From assembly GCF_032362555.1 (NCBI RefSeq), contig NC_083506.1:5317501-5381500 (forward strand): 64,000 bases of DNA, read 5' to 3'. The notes beneath the pieces were generated by a model that had not been told where the DNA came from, did not search any database, and saw only the letters and a program-made list of their open reading frames with translations. This document shows, piece by piece, positions 45,795 through 60,700 of this stretch. This stretch comes from Amyelois transitella. Taxonomy: Eukaryota; Arthropoda; Insecta; Lepidoptera; Pyralidae. Position 1 is the first letter of the stretch. Each line of letters opens with the position of its first letter. Made by a program: the position numbers and the translations under genes.

Positions 45795-48700
45795 GTAAGT
45801 TTACCTTTAGTTGTCATCAGATCTGACTCATGAGTCAACGACAACGGCGATACCGGTTTGTTTACATGCTGCACGTGACTTATCCCCGGTAAATATAAAC
45901 TCGAAAGTAAATAAAGGTCATGGGCTACAAGTCAAACGCGGCGATTCCAGTTTATTTAAATATCGTCCCATAGTGTTATCAAGTGCAAAGTACTAACCAG
46001 CGTCATTTCAACACAAGGTACTCATACAAAATACGTTGATTTAAAAAATCACTTACTTTACAAAATAAATGTATTCGTAACGTAGGGGAAAATACAAATC
46101 TATGTACCTAAATGAACTTGAAAAAATGTGTTGGTGACGTATTAATGTTTAACAAATTAGTTAAAATTACATTCATCAATGTACTTGTAGCACCTGTTTG
46201 CAAATGTTTATATTTTTGTGTAAGTACTTTGAAATACATGAAATCATATTTACATCTTTTATTAATACGAAAAATAAAAATAAAAAATTGTGCACGCGAG
46301 CGAAGTCGAGGATAGAAACTAGAAAGAAAGTATAAATGTAGGTCCAATCAGCAACGTAATAACGTCATAGCTATTTTATTTTTTCCCAAAAAGATATGCT
46401 TATACTTGAAAATCTAAAGCTATTAAACATCCAAAGCTAAGATAATATTTTCTCAAATTTTATTTAAATTCTGTCATTATTTGCCAGTATTTCATTTTTT
46501 GTAAAATTGCGACTCTGAATTATAATATTATTGACTGTACCAAAATTCTGCGATATTCATTCATTTTTTAAGTAAGAAAGTAACATTTCTTTAATAGGAT
46601 GTTGGTAGTAAGTACCATGTCATAATGCATAAATTCTATTTTAACCAGTCACATTGTTCTTATATTATTTTTAAAACTGGGCTGACATGTCAATATTAGT
46701 ATAATATAAAGTAAATAACTCATCAAAATAGTAAGTAAAGTAAGACTAAGAATACGTAATGGCTAAACTGCTGAAGAATTGCGTGCAGCGTGCGATGGCC
46801 TAGTTCTCGAGTGCCGATCGAATCCGACGGCGGATGAAACTTGCATTTGCTCAGCCACCAAACATTAAAAAAACATTTTGAAGTCCCTAAAATCAAAGAT
46901 AATTAATTACAAACCTATGTTATCATCTGTACAGTACACGCTCAGGAACACTTTTAACACGTCTTCCAAAGGAATCAAAACAAACGAAATCATTAATTAC
47001 ATTCGTACCTACCCACACATGTTTTGCCAGAACAAAATGTGGATGTAGTCATTATGTGTGATCATAATAACCACATTGATTTTTTTGTTCTCTTCAAATC
47101 TTCAAGTAGGTACTTATTTCACATAACATGAGTTTAAAGAGAATTTAATTTCGTAAGATTATGTTTTTTACTTACTAATGATGTTATTTATTTACAACAA
47201 CCGTGCTTAAATTTTACCAGTAGGGATATCTACATGAGTCTAAATAAATTTTAATTAATATATACGAGTAACATCAAAAAAGCTTCATCGCAAAATCTTA
47301 TAAGGAAGGATAAAAACATTGTTCACTCCGATGACTCTATTTTTGTCAGTCAGCAGAATAGTTTCCACGATTGCCGTAACCGCGAGTAAATATTATTATA
47401 TTACGAGAATCTGTTCTTGATGAAATGTTAAGGAAAAGATCTTACTAAAGCATCATAAGTACCAAAGAGATAGAACCATAAAAATGTGAATTGTTTTTTT
47501 TGCCTTATTACTTTAGTAAAAACACAATACTTTGAATAAGAAAAAATTAAATAGATACCTATTAGAATAATTAGTCCTCGGTGCTAAGGAGACAATAAGC
47601 CAGACTAATGATGTGTTTAAGAACTCATTAGCGTTTCACAGTAAAACAGTCATGTGATAATTAACTGTAATGTAACATAACCATCTGCAACGTTAATAAA
47701 TATGGTTGCAAAAATTTACGCAGACGTAAAACATTGAAGAGAGAAACAACTAGATAAGGGTTTACAAGAGAACCTTATAAAATCTGGACCAAGGCGAATT
47801 TTCGTAGGAATAACGAGAAATAGTGCATTCTCAAAAATTACATAACAAATTTAAGCTCTATGCCTAGTAGCTTTTTGGTTTGTTTTTAGACACACAAACA
47901 ATCAGATATGATCTTTATTTAAGTACTTGTATGTTGATAACACAAAATAGATTATAAAAGGTAACTGTTAACACGTCTTCAAACGTCTCAGCCTAGACTT
48001 TTGTTTGGGAGAGACTTAGTATAGAGAAAGATTTCAGTTGTATACAAATATTGGTATACAATAGACTTTATAGGTTTTTCTTGAAAACAGACGTGCTCAG
48101 TGTTTAATCATACCTACTCATACCAAATAATTTAAGTGTCATACAGACTTCAGTACAATGAATATTGCAGCTATGCTGATACGAGTAGGTAATTAAGTAA
48201 GGATAGAAATCTGAGGTTTTTATAAAATCATGGAGTCATTATTAATACTTAAATCATCATTAATACCTACGTATAAAAATAAAAACTGTAAAGGGTCATT
48301 GTTTGCATACGCCAGTCAGTAAAATAATTGCACAAACAAAAAAATCTATGTTGTAATTTTAATTAAAATTTCCAAGATAACTATGATATAACTAAGCAAT
48401 GAAAGTTATAGTTAACGCAAACAAAAGAGCGTACTTCATACAGCATTAGGTAGATCACATACCTGTAAACAATGCAATAGTACTGCACTTATAAACAATG
48501 CAAAATGAAATCAGTTTGCATACAAAGGAAAATAATTGGCAGTCATTGTGAGTGGAAGTAGACCTTATAGTGAGATAGACTGGCACTACTAATATAAATA
48601 TCAAGCAGTGTTAAATACACCAGCCTTTACGATCGGTATGAGGCTAGAGTTCTGTAGAGAGAACAACAACGCGTCTGAATGAGAACAATGAAAAACAATG

Positions 48701-51700
48701 TTCGGTATAAAGGACATAAATCTAATGAATAATACATTTAATAAACACTCAATACAACCCATCTCATCTACATTTGCCTCTGAGCCTACATTCATCACAA
48801 TGTTCGTTTCTACAGTTACCTACAAAGTGCCTTGGATGCATTATAATCGGAATTTCCATGAGGACAAAGACGAATAACACCATAATTTGTTAAACCACTT
48901 GAAGATATTTGCATATTTAAGGCTATTCGTAGAAAGAAAGTTACGCATTCCATTTCATTTCAACACACAGTCTCTATATGAAGTAATATTATAATGAATT
49001 TTGATTAATTAACATATATTCCTTTAAATAATGTAGTTGCAATCTAGTACAGTAAACTAGTATCATCAGGTTCTGTGTCTAATGAATCAATTGATACCTA
49101 TTTAACTGCGGAGTCGCCATGCTAAATGAACGTTTAAAGTTATCGATGCTTCTCCGAACCGTAATGCTAATATATATATTTATATCATAATATTAATATA
49201 TCAAAATTTTATGAAGCAGAGCGACAGAAGTATGCAGGGATCATGGAAAGTGTAAAGATGTAAGTAGTCTCTGCCTATCCCTCCGCAAATGACACGTGAT
49301 GAATGTATGTAACGAAACGGCACACGGATGGATATCACAGTAGGGCTTACATCAATAAACACAGCGTTGGCACGAATCTTCTGATTTTAATTTGACCGCA
49401 CTGTGCAGCAATTTAAATTGTAATGCGTCTTTTTTTTAAACAACAATTAAAAAAACCATTCCTTACCCAAAATCGAAATCGGGTGAAACGTGACGTAAAG
49501 ACCGAACGCGCGCCGAACGCACAACCCCAGCACCAGCCGAAATTATCAATGTTTAGCCACCATCTTATATGGCAAAATAATTTTGAGTGAAACTGTGGGA
49601 AAATCGAAATTTTACCCAGTTAATTTACACACGTATGTACATATATTTCAAATTTCAATGAAATCGTTAGTCCGTTTATAAACTTTCGAAGGATTCTAAA
49701 CATGAGATGAACCGTATTATTTAACGCCCAAATTTCCGTAAATTGATAAACTTTCCGAACTCACGCGTAAAATAAAGTATAAACCAAACGACATGTGCGC
49801 TCTGATTAGTTAAATAAGTCCCGTTTTCCTTTTCTCTTTTTTCCCTCGCCATTAATCGTAACAGAGAATAAACAACTGTTGCTACTATTTTCAAACGGGA
49901 AAAAATAATTTAATTTTATTACTTAAGTTAACCCATAATGAGCGACATAGAAACTGCCACTGTCAACATCGACCAATCAGAGAGCTGTGTGTTATTTGCC
50001 GTATTTAAAAGAAGAGTAAAATTAACAGCTCGTCTTTGATTAGTTGTAACGTATACAATATTACGAATCCGTAAGTTTATAAATTTACCACGAAAGGTCG
50101 CAAATTGATAAATTTACGAAAATGTGAACCTACAAATTTTATGAATTTCCTAGGAAGTTTATAAACTTGCGGTTCTTGTTATTTTCCGGTGACATATGTA
50201 TAGGTATGTAATATCGCTCGTTTAATAGGTAGTATAGGATATAATTTATTTATTATTTAATAAAAAATGATTGGCCCGGGCTTTATACAAAAAATAAATT
50301 TTCGCAAAACAAGTTGAAAATTTAAAAGCAAAACAACAAACAATATTGATAATTAATTAAACTTTATAAAATTAATTATCAGTATTATCTGCTCTGGGTC
50401 TACAAACCAAACACTATTGAATTTAATTACCTACTTAAACAATCTTAAAAAAATAAATATCATTTATAAGGCTTCATATAAAATTGGCATAAGCGACGAT
50501 AACTATATCGCATAGACAAATATACGCATTAATTTGACAACAAATTATCCTATAAGAAAAATGTAATGCGAATCTATGTTCGTATCATAAAATATTTAGT
50601 GCAAATTACATGTTGTACAACGAGTAATAAATGGTAGCAAATAAAGAGTCATTAAAAGATAAATCCCTTGTAAAATAATGAAGTGTCTTCGTTGCGAGTT
50701 TCCTGGTGTTTCTGGTTGCGTGACGCTAATCAATGGTTATTAAAAATGAGTATAGTACAGACTATGGGACAATAGTATAATGAGCAGATTACGAGCGCGT
50801 GGGTGGCGTTTTCTGCAAGTCTCAACACCTTTTATATTTCCTGCAATCATTATGTTGATTGCACATTGCACATTTTTGACCGATAAGCTTACAATCTGTC
50901 GAGGAGTTCTATAGGTTCGACATAGAGTAATGTGTGAGATAAAAGATAGTTGAAATCTTTGATCAAATTGGTGTGTTTCTATTTTAATGCTAGTATTTTT
51001 TCTTTTACAGCTTATTGTATGACTCTGCAGATATCATCTAATGAGGGCTTGTCATTCTTACTGCGTCTCATTCATGCAATTTTATTCTTTCCATTCTTTA
51101 ATTCCGTGTGGTTCCCGGCACCAATACAAAAAGAATAGGACCACTCCATCTCTTTTCCATGGATGTCGTAAAAGGCGACTAAGGGATAGGCTTACAAACT
51201 TGGGATTCTTTTTTAGGCGATGGGCTAGCAACCTGTCGCTATTTGAATCTCAATTATATCATTAAGCCAAATAACTGAACGTGGCCATTCTGTCTTTACA
51301 AGATTGTTGGCTCTGTCTACCCCGCAAGGGATATATGTAGACGTATGTATGTATGTTTAATTCCGTCCGCTGTCCTCCTTCCAATTTATTGGGTTCAATA
51401 TCATCAAAACTATGCTTCATCAGAAAAACTTTTAACCTGGCTATAATCAATTGTGATATTCAATTGGTTCACGCCTCTTTTTGACCTACCTACACCAAAA
51501 GTATCGGTTTGTTCCAGCGATGTTCCCAGTAAGCAAATATTTATGTTTGTTACTTTTGATGTTATATAGAATTGTTAACAGGCTGTAATGGGTTTTTTAG
51601 TAAACAATGGTGTTGATCGCTGTTGGCGTGGGCGCAGTTGTTTTGTGTCTTTGATATCGCGTCCCTGCCGCTTTGGGCTTGGCAGCTAAGTGACCATTGT

Positions 51701-54700
51701 TTAATTTTAAAAGTTTACCCATATCGAGTTCCCATTATTTTTCTTTTTTATTAGGGACATATGACACAGATCGAATTGCCATAAAGATAGTTCCAAAATT
51801 ATATATATATGTACCTATACTTACTTACTATTACTCTGTGTCCATTAACTCCCGTAACATTGACTTAACAGACGTGTGCGAGTACTCTTGACACAATACC
51901 TAATTCCATTCTAACTGTACATACCTACGTAATAGATCAACCAGACGGAAATATGTATATAAAATCTCGAAAGACAAACTGACTGTAGCAGACGGTATGT
52001 TGGATTAACTAAACTTAGATAAAAGATGATTCAACAATTTTTAATTAGTTGTTATCATCTCAGAATGGAACTTTTTAGGCTACATTCATGAGATAATGTA
52101 AATAATTATAAATAATCCTATAATATAACAGAGCCATGATAAACAAAGCTAATGCGGTTAAGCGTAACTGAAAATATTATTACAGAGTTGAGACAGACCA
52201 ACATTTCACTTAGCAGCGTCTGTGTAGTACGTGTGTACACTGGGTATTTTTGAAACGAGTTCATTTATTTTAAGTAAATATTACAGTTGTCGTTTATATA
52301 TGCAAAGTTTTAAGTGCGGTCAATAGCATACAATACTAAGGTATATAAATTAATTGCACATCGCCTCTATTACCGCGTCAAAGAATTCCATGCAGGATAA
52401 CTTGGTCATCATTTGGTCAGAGCTATATTTACCACTTACTGAAATATAATTCTGGATCAAATATTAAAATTTTCTAGCGTGTGGTTTCCAGCATTTTAGA
52501 GAAGAACCATTCATATCTTTCCCATGGATGTCGTAAAAGGCGACTAAGGGGTTTATAAACTTAGGATTCCTCTTGGGCTAGCAACCTATGATACTATTTG
52601 AATCTCAATTCCATCCTAAAGCCATATAGATGAACGCGGCCTTTCAGTCTTTTTAAGACTGTTCTGACTACCGCAAGGGATGAAGACTATATGTTTGTAT
52701 GTATCAAAGTTATATATATTTGTGTTCCTGTCTTATCAAAATATATAAATACATATATTACGTCCTTATTCACTAGATAGACAAAGCCAACAAAAGACTC
52801 GAAAAGACTAAATGGCCACGTTTAGTTAGCTTATGAAAATCTGACTGTTTTTTAATTTCAGTTGAATTAATTTACAAAAATTGAACATGTTTTTAGCATT
52901 CGGCCAAGAAATATTTTTCCATATTTTCATTAACAATACCACAGCTAAATAAGATCTTCCGATTACTGTAATCGGTAAGTAAATTCAATCCATGATTTTC
53001 ACTATTAAATAGGCATAAAAAATAAATCAATATTTGTTTTTAATGTTGACAAAATCAATACGACCATCTGTTCCTGCTGGTGGCTGGATGAATAGTCTGT
53101 GTAGAAGGCCGAGGTCGCCCGCGACCGTCGCATGAGGCGTGACCGGCTCATTTTCTTGCTGTTACCGTTTCAACAATTAATTAATTTGTATTATTAGATT
53201 CAATATAAAATGCTTTACAATTACTGAAAAATAAATTAACTAGGTACCTATGTAATATTGATCTTTTATACTTTCAATACAACATTCGAATCAGTTAAAC
53301 CGCCGGGTTGGGTAGACCTAGAGAAAAAAAATGTGTTTATACATACATAACATTTTTAAGAAAGGTCCCATAGGAGAGTCTTTTCTCAGTCATTATGTAA
53401 TGAATGGCCCTTGTTTCCAAAAAAAATTCTCCCATTTTAACCAACTGTACAATTTCGACCTAATGCGGCGATGCAAATAAAATAACTTTTATGAGTATGT
53501 CTGCTAATTGGCATTTAATAATTTGAGCTTAAATAAATAAGTGCCTCTTCAAAGCAATTTTGTTTATGCATGATGATTGATTGCCGATAAATTCCATTCA
53601 AAAATATTGCTTTTAGAATTAATGACGATATTGAGAGCATCCGGTGCGGTACTGGCAATAGTTCCAGTCAAAGTTAATTTCTATAGCAGGTAGCGTTCCA
53701 CACACTAGGTTTATAAATACTTAATGAATCGTTTAAATATTTTATTATTTATCAACGTCGATTTTTTCAGCTGTTTGCTTTAGATAATATATATTCCATC
53801 ATTAAGTCATCCAACTGAACGTTTCCTTTCAGTGGGTTTGCGTGATAAATGTACATAACTAAATACCCATACTGAAAAATCAGGCTTCCGCGAAAGATTG
53901 AGATGAAATGATAGAAAAAGAAAGATTAAGAAAAGAGAGATTAATAAAAGGAAAGAAAGATTAAGAAAAGAAAGATAAAGAGAAATATTTGTAGTTTTGT
54001 ATCGAATAAAACATTCAAATGAGAAAAGATTTGTATTTTTGTCTACACTAATATTATAAAGAGGAAAACTTTGTTTGTTTGGTTGTAATTAATAGGCTCA
54101 AAAACTACTGGACCGATTTTAAAAATTCTTTCACCATTCGAAAGCTACATTATCCACGAGTAACATAGACTATATATAAATAGGGTTCCGTAATATATTT
54201 GGATTTTTCGGACACAAACTGAAAAAAATCAACCAAAAAGTTACTTATTTTGCGTACGCTGCCTAAACTACAAAAGATAGAACCATAAAATGTTTTAATT
54301 AATTGTAGATCTTATAAATATCTACAAAAAAGTCCGCGACACACTATACCTATCTATGTCGAGTGAGGCACAACAACCGCATTTTTATTTAAAAATCTTG
54401 AATTTTTTTGGTCTACATTTAAACGCGTTTTTTTTACTCATGCTAATAATCCTTATCAAAATAAATAATTTCATCAATAAGTACAGTTTATGTAGATAAT
54501 ATTTGGTCTTTGAATGATTAAAATTGGACGTTTGGTTTTGAAGTTGTGATGAAATTAAAATATTACGATTTCTGCTGCACGGCCCGGGACTGCAGGCAGA
54601 AGTGACTTTTGCCGGGAGCAAGACTTAGTTAGCCGCTTTGCGGGCGGTCCTTTAGTTAGTTCCAATAGAGATATACATATTTAGTATCGGCTGTGCATCC

Positions 54701-57700
54701 GTGCGAAGCCGGGGCGGGTCGCTAGTAACGAATAAAACTTAAAAATGTATTAGACTGATATTAAAAATAATTGGCACAAATATAGAATAGACCTACTGGA
54801 GTGACAATCGACTACTTTTATGCTGAAATTTCCCACGGGAGCAAAGCTCCATAGTATATAATCTTTTGTGCGTTTTAATCTTAGTTGCGCATTAGGAAAA
54901 AAATGTTTTGGTTGAAAGCTATCTTTGCTAGATAGTTAAGCCCATTGGTTAAGCCTTTCTGTAATATTAAGTGAATTTTAACTAGGTTCTTCAATTAGTA
55001 CAACCAAGAGTGAATAAATGTCAATGGCGTACCACTAGGAAAGAGAAAAATAAAGCAAGATAATTACAATGCAGCGTGGCCTCAACCATGGCAGTGAGGT
55101 GCAGGATATTACTGATATTCGTTTATCTCGCCAAGGCTGAAGCAACCGCAACGCACTTCACCGCCTCCATAGAAAACCTTAGTGGTTTTTTTTTTTATAT
55201 CTAATTGATTTCCTACTAAGTATCTATATACATATAATAAATCTGTAGAAAGGTCAATTCTGTACTTCTGTAATTGAAAAGCCAGTCGAGCCTTTTTGGA
55301 TAGTTTCTGACTGCTCATAAAGGCATGCAAAGCTCCATTCACCATGTTCCCCGCGTTCACTCTCCTTTCAATATCACTATGACACTTGCCATCTGATGTA
55401 AACTTTGATCCCGATAACTACATATTTGCGCCTTTTGAGGTTTTTTGCCTCATTTGAAGTAAAACGGCCTTAGATTTAGTAACCTGAAGATGAGACGGCG
55501 CAAGTGTGTCGACACAAGTAGCATCCCACACCAAAGGCCGCCCCAATCTCCAGGGTACCAAAGTCATACCATCCGGTCTCTTGGCATCATCCCGAGCCAG
55601 ACCGATTGGTTACTACCTGTACTACCATTACTTCATTACAATTCTTTACTTAGTCTAGTGTAATGAAGGTAGAACTAACTTGTTTTGCTAATTAGAATCA
55701 TCTTACCTACTGATTGGTAGAAATAGCAGTTAATTGCTCAGTTATTAACTAAGATACAATTGTTTTTCTTCTAATTGAATGAATAATCCGACTTGTATCG
55801 GCAAAATACTTAGTGGCAAGTCATTATTAACGGTTCTTAGAAACACTTATAAAGAAACAAACCCAAACTTAATATTTATACTATTGACTGTTTTACAAAT
55901 AGGGTAAGGGCAAAAGATAGATGGACAGCTTAAGGGAAGCAATTGGAAAAACTGTGCCGACCCCGCATGTAGAGTGGAAAAACGTAACGACAAAGAAGAA
56001 GATGGAACAATTTTGACTTATGACTCTGAGGTACAATAAATAAAATGGACTATTGAGGGGTATGAAATTTCTGAAACCAAGATTTCTAACAAAGCTTTAT
56101 ACGAAAATACACTTAACCTCAATATATGGTGCGTGAATATTTTACAGGAACATTTTTAGTTGTAAGAACAACTCGTAGTAAGTGCAACCACATTATACCT
56201 ATACATTTATTTATTTATATGAGATAAATAGAGAGTTATATGTAACCACTCGGAAACGGAAGCAGCGTCAGGCCTCGTTCTACATCTTAATTGGATAATA
56301 AGCGGTTGTAGAAGCGGTAAACGATCTCGTGTGCATACAAACTTTTAATTGTGATTCATTGCTTTTACTTGGCAACCAAAGTTGCTAAGTACATAGGTGA
56401 AACCCCAAGCTATCACGCAGGTGCAAGGTACTAACTCAAGAAGTAATAAAAACACCGCATAATGAGATCCCAATTTTTTTTAACTTTTAGTACTTATTAA
56501 TAATTTTCTTTCTATTAAATTATTCACATTGCGTTTCTTAACTACTTATTGTATTTATGAATAATGTAGGTACTTATATCATTAAGTATCAAAGAAAATA
56601 ACTGAGTATATTTAGCAAATTTACCGTTATTTCGGAGAATCCAAAAGAATGTTGATATGAAGAAGTTGCCTTCGCAAGTGACTGTGATAAGATAACAAGC
56701 TGTCAGCACAAGACACACGCACACCTCATCCCGAAGTACCTCAATAAAGTGCATGCAAACAAAATCTACCGGAAGTATAGCTAAGGGCCTTTCCAAACGG
56801 ATACTATAATAATTTTGTATTTCATAACTCGCGACTAAATTAATTAATAAACAATCATGAATTTTAATTAGCGAAAAGAGCACGTTGATAAAAACAGCAA
56901 TTAATTTACTAATGTAACATTATGTTCTAATGTTACGATAATAAAATCTTATAACAAATAACATTCATTTATATTATCATAAGAAGAGACTCTTAAAAAC
57001 GTGTATTAAAATTTGTCGTTTTATATGTATAAAAAATTGGAAAACCAACTTAGAAATTTAATCAATCCCTAAAATTTGCCTTTGAGTAATATAAAATCCT
57101 TCCTTCTGGCTACATTCGTTGTTCTAGTCCCGGACTGTCGTATATGTCGCCTTATACGACATCCGTGAAAAAGAGATGGATTGGTTCTATTCTGAAGTGT
57201 CGGGAACCTCATTAAACCAAATACTTACTTTGATGCAACACTTGATTTTGTCCGCAGGGCCAGCTACTTGGACAGAGAAGTTCCCAGAGGCCCGGGGGGC
57301 GCGTCAGAGCCCTGTGGACATTGACACGAGTCTGGCCAGCAGTGGCGGCAGCGCGCCGCCGCTGGACTGGAAGTACTCCGTCAACCACACCCGCTCCGTC
57401 GTCAACCCGGGCTACTGTTGGCGAGTTGACGAGAATGGGTACGACTCAGGTAATTAATATTGAATCTGATTAATAACTTAAAACATATTGAGATTTTATA
57501 TAAGGAGAGGAGAATTGCAGAAATAGGTGTTGTAAAGGAACAATTCTTATTATTATTTTCTGATGACATGCGGGGCCAAGTTGTATCTATGTAAGAAAAG
57601 AGTACTAACAAATAAATAGGTAAGTAATAATGAGTAAGAGTGCCTTAATAATAAATAAATAAGTGTCGATAAAGCTAATGAACCTTTAAAATTGTTTTAA

Positions 57701-60700
57701 CTTTGAGATCATGACATTAGTCAATCAAAACATTGTAAATGCAGTGAGGTAGGGACGCCAGCACGAAGCGGAAGTCGGAGTAAGTAGTTCCTCGGCAGTG
57801 CATGCGTGTCAATTTGCATTTCCAACCAATCGACGGCCCCTCGCCTCGGTGCTGGTGACTCATTCCACCTCGCCCCTGTCTCACGCTCAAATTATCCGCA
57901 ATGTTTTTTGCGAAAGTATTACTGAACTGACCGTGAATATTTTTTTTTGCTATCAAGTTTAAATCTGGACGTGAAAACCGTGGCCTGTCTGATACTGTTA
58001 CCTTATTTGTTCTTATTATTTGTATGAAAGATGATATGGGAGTAAAATTAAAACAAAAATGTAGGTAACTTTTTTTCATAATCAAAGATAACCATTGTTA
58101 TCATTCTTGATACTTACCTTCCTTACCTAATTTACTGCTATAAGAAATAAAGCATTTTTAATAAGAACGTGTATCAGCCGCACCCGTCACAAAACTCTAT
58201 ATTTCTTGTTATGTAATCTTAAACGTCGCAATTTGTCAATTTCTTTATAAATATTACACAGATTAAGAACATAACAATATAATGAATTCATAGATGACGT
58301 GACAGAAATTGTAAATTCACGGTAGAAAATAACAAATAGCATAGCCAAGCATTATTGGGATGAAATGCGCAATCGGACGATACTAAAGATAATACATTTT
58401 TTACTGCAAGTAGGCTATAAATTATGTCACAATCAACTTTTTAATTGCAGAATTACGTGGAGGTCCTTTAGGCTCTGACGTTTATAAATTGCAACAATGG
58501 CACTGCCACTGGGGCGCCGTGAACGGAGAAGGCTCGGAGCACACCGTGGACGGGCGCTCCTTCTCCGGGGAGCTCCACCTGGTGCACTGGAACACCAGCA
58601 AGTATCGCAGCTTTACGGAGGCCGCCGGACAAGAAGACGGACTTGCCGTCTTGGGGGTCTTTCTCATGGTAAGATGCCATTTCACTCATTGCGGGTTACC
58701 ATTGCCAGTTGCATCTTCTCACCTATTTCAATGGGAAGCTCAGTACGGTCAACATTATATATAGACACCATGGCACCAGCATTTTATTTGACGCTGTGTT
58801 AACGTAATTTTAAAACAAGTCGTGGTTTGCAATTATGTGGTATAGGTACTTAAATAAGTCTCGTCTTGAACAAAAAAATTTTTAACTTGATACCAGTTTC
58901 AGGGCTTTCTTTCTTGGAAATATTGTAATGACTATTCTCTATATACTTAGTAGGTAAATATCTATTACAGACGCAAATGTGTCAGATAGAAACAATAAGC
59001 GTGATAATAGCAATTTCATACAACATTACTTCAAGTATGTGCTTAATCATAATTCGTCAAATAACAATAGGAACGATCGTCAAAGACATAAATATTATAA
59101 ACGGCTACAACACGTGAACGAATGACATAGTACCGTATCTACCTACGTTAGTGTCAGTACAGTGACGTTAACTGATGGTAATGTTGATTGTGAGTTTCCG
59201 CAACCTGCTCAGAAATTTACAAAATCATGTAGGATGCGGTCACTACCCGTCAATCCTATAGTGTAGCCCCCGGATAGTCTCCTATCGATAGGATTTGGAT
59301 AGACTATCAATATTATCGATAGATAGGATTAAGCTGCAGCAGTACCTACCCACGTTGACGACCAATACCGTCTATGGTACCGAAACCATAGATATATACC
59401 TACTCGTATGTACTTAAACATCGATTGTGCAAAGCTATCGATACCTTCGACTTTACAAATGATTCCAGTGGTCGACAATCGATGGTTAAAACTATCGATA
59501 GATCGGCAACACTATTCGCCAATGATGTACACAGCATTCAGAATTGCTCTCTCGGCCGCCGCCACTTTCTCTCGGTTCGGATTCTAATCGCGGAACATGA
59601 ACACAATGACAATGTAACTTTGGGCAGACCATTTCACATTAACTACCGAACCAAAACCGACATTGCATATTTATGAAAAATACCCGCGCTAGTGTGTGAA
59701 AATCGGAATATAGATCGTAATTTGCTATTTACTATTTATTAATTAAATTATTTAGTTTCAAATATTCCACATCTGTAAACTACTTATTACTCATTCATTA
59801 TTACTGTACAAGTTATATAGGTAGTAGTAGAAGGTAGTCAGTTTGTATAGCAGGTACTTAGTTACAATTAAAAGTAACATTTTTTTTAATTCTCTTCCCA
59901 GTAAGTACCAATTACGGCAACTAATAATTTTTCTCAACAAAATAACTACAGATAACATTGGACTTAACCACAGTTTTACGATGCATTGTTAATTGGATTA
60001 TTGCACATCACCTTACTTTAAACTGGGCAGGTATAAGTGTCGACGTCAACGTAATGGAAGCCTTGCAATTCCCACTGAATCCTTGCAAACTGCACGTCTA
60101 TGCAGTTACATTTTTATGATACTGTGCACGATAGATGGAAATTATACAATTACATAAAGTAAGAAAAACTTAAAGAGAATAGATGTCACGAAATCGTAAT
60201 ACTATAGCCGTGTATTGTATTCCTTTGTGTAAGTTTGTAGGAAAGAAAGTGATTAAAGAAAGTAGTTAGTGACAGGTCGCTAGCCCATCGCTTAAAAGAA
60301 GAAATTTATGAGCCTTTACCTTGATTGACTTTCAATCTGCGAGAAGAGAAGAAGCTGGTACTCACTAGATATGTTTTTTCCCCTGCTACTATACGAATGA
60401 TGCATGAAAGCTTGAGCTAAAATAGAAATACCTCATACTTTTCTTTAAATTGTAATTTTAGTTACCTACGTAGCATCTGTATTGTCTATTAGTAAAAAAA
60501 TATACATTTTTAAATACAAAGCCCTAAAATTTACATAACAAACAATGTGACATGAGCATGATAGGCCATGTGCTACCATTTTTCAGTAAAGTGGTAGGGA
60601 ACTATTGTCTTTTGTGAGGCAGATTTTAATTCATGCGTATTGTAATTTTACTAATGTAGTTTACGAACATACATATCTATAGTCTCGTCTATATCCTTTG

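Larger units (their letters stand above)
45795..57257 (+). other. CAH1 intron 1
   Basis: An 11.4 kb intron of AT-rich DNA. Recognised contents are family A repeats at 51.1, 52.5 and 52.7 kb, a palindrome cluster at 49.67-50.18 kb, a purine-rich tract at 53.9 kb, a retroelement tail at 54.0-54.7 kb and a family A fragment next to exon 2. No coding sequence is supported. Confidence 0.8.

Noticed and set aside
59425..59676. 83-codon ORF overlapping the TATCGATA cluster
   Set aside because: No motif, and its sequence is partly made of the repeated ATCGATA elements; treated as chance.
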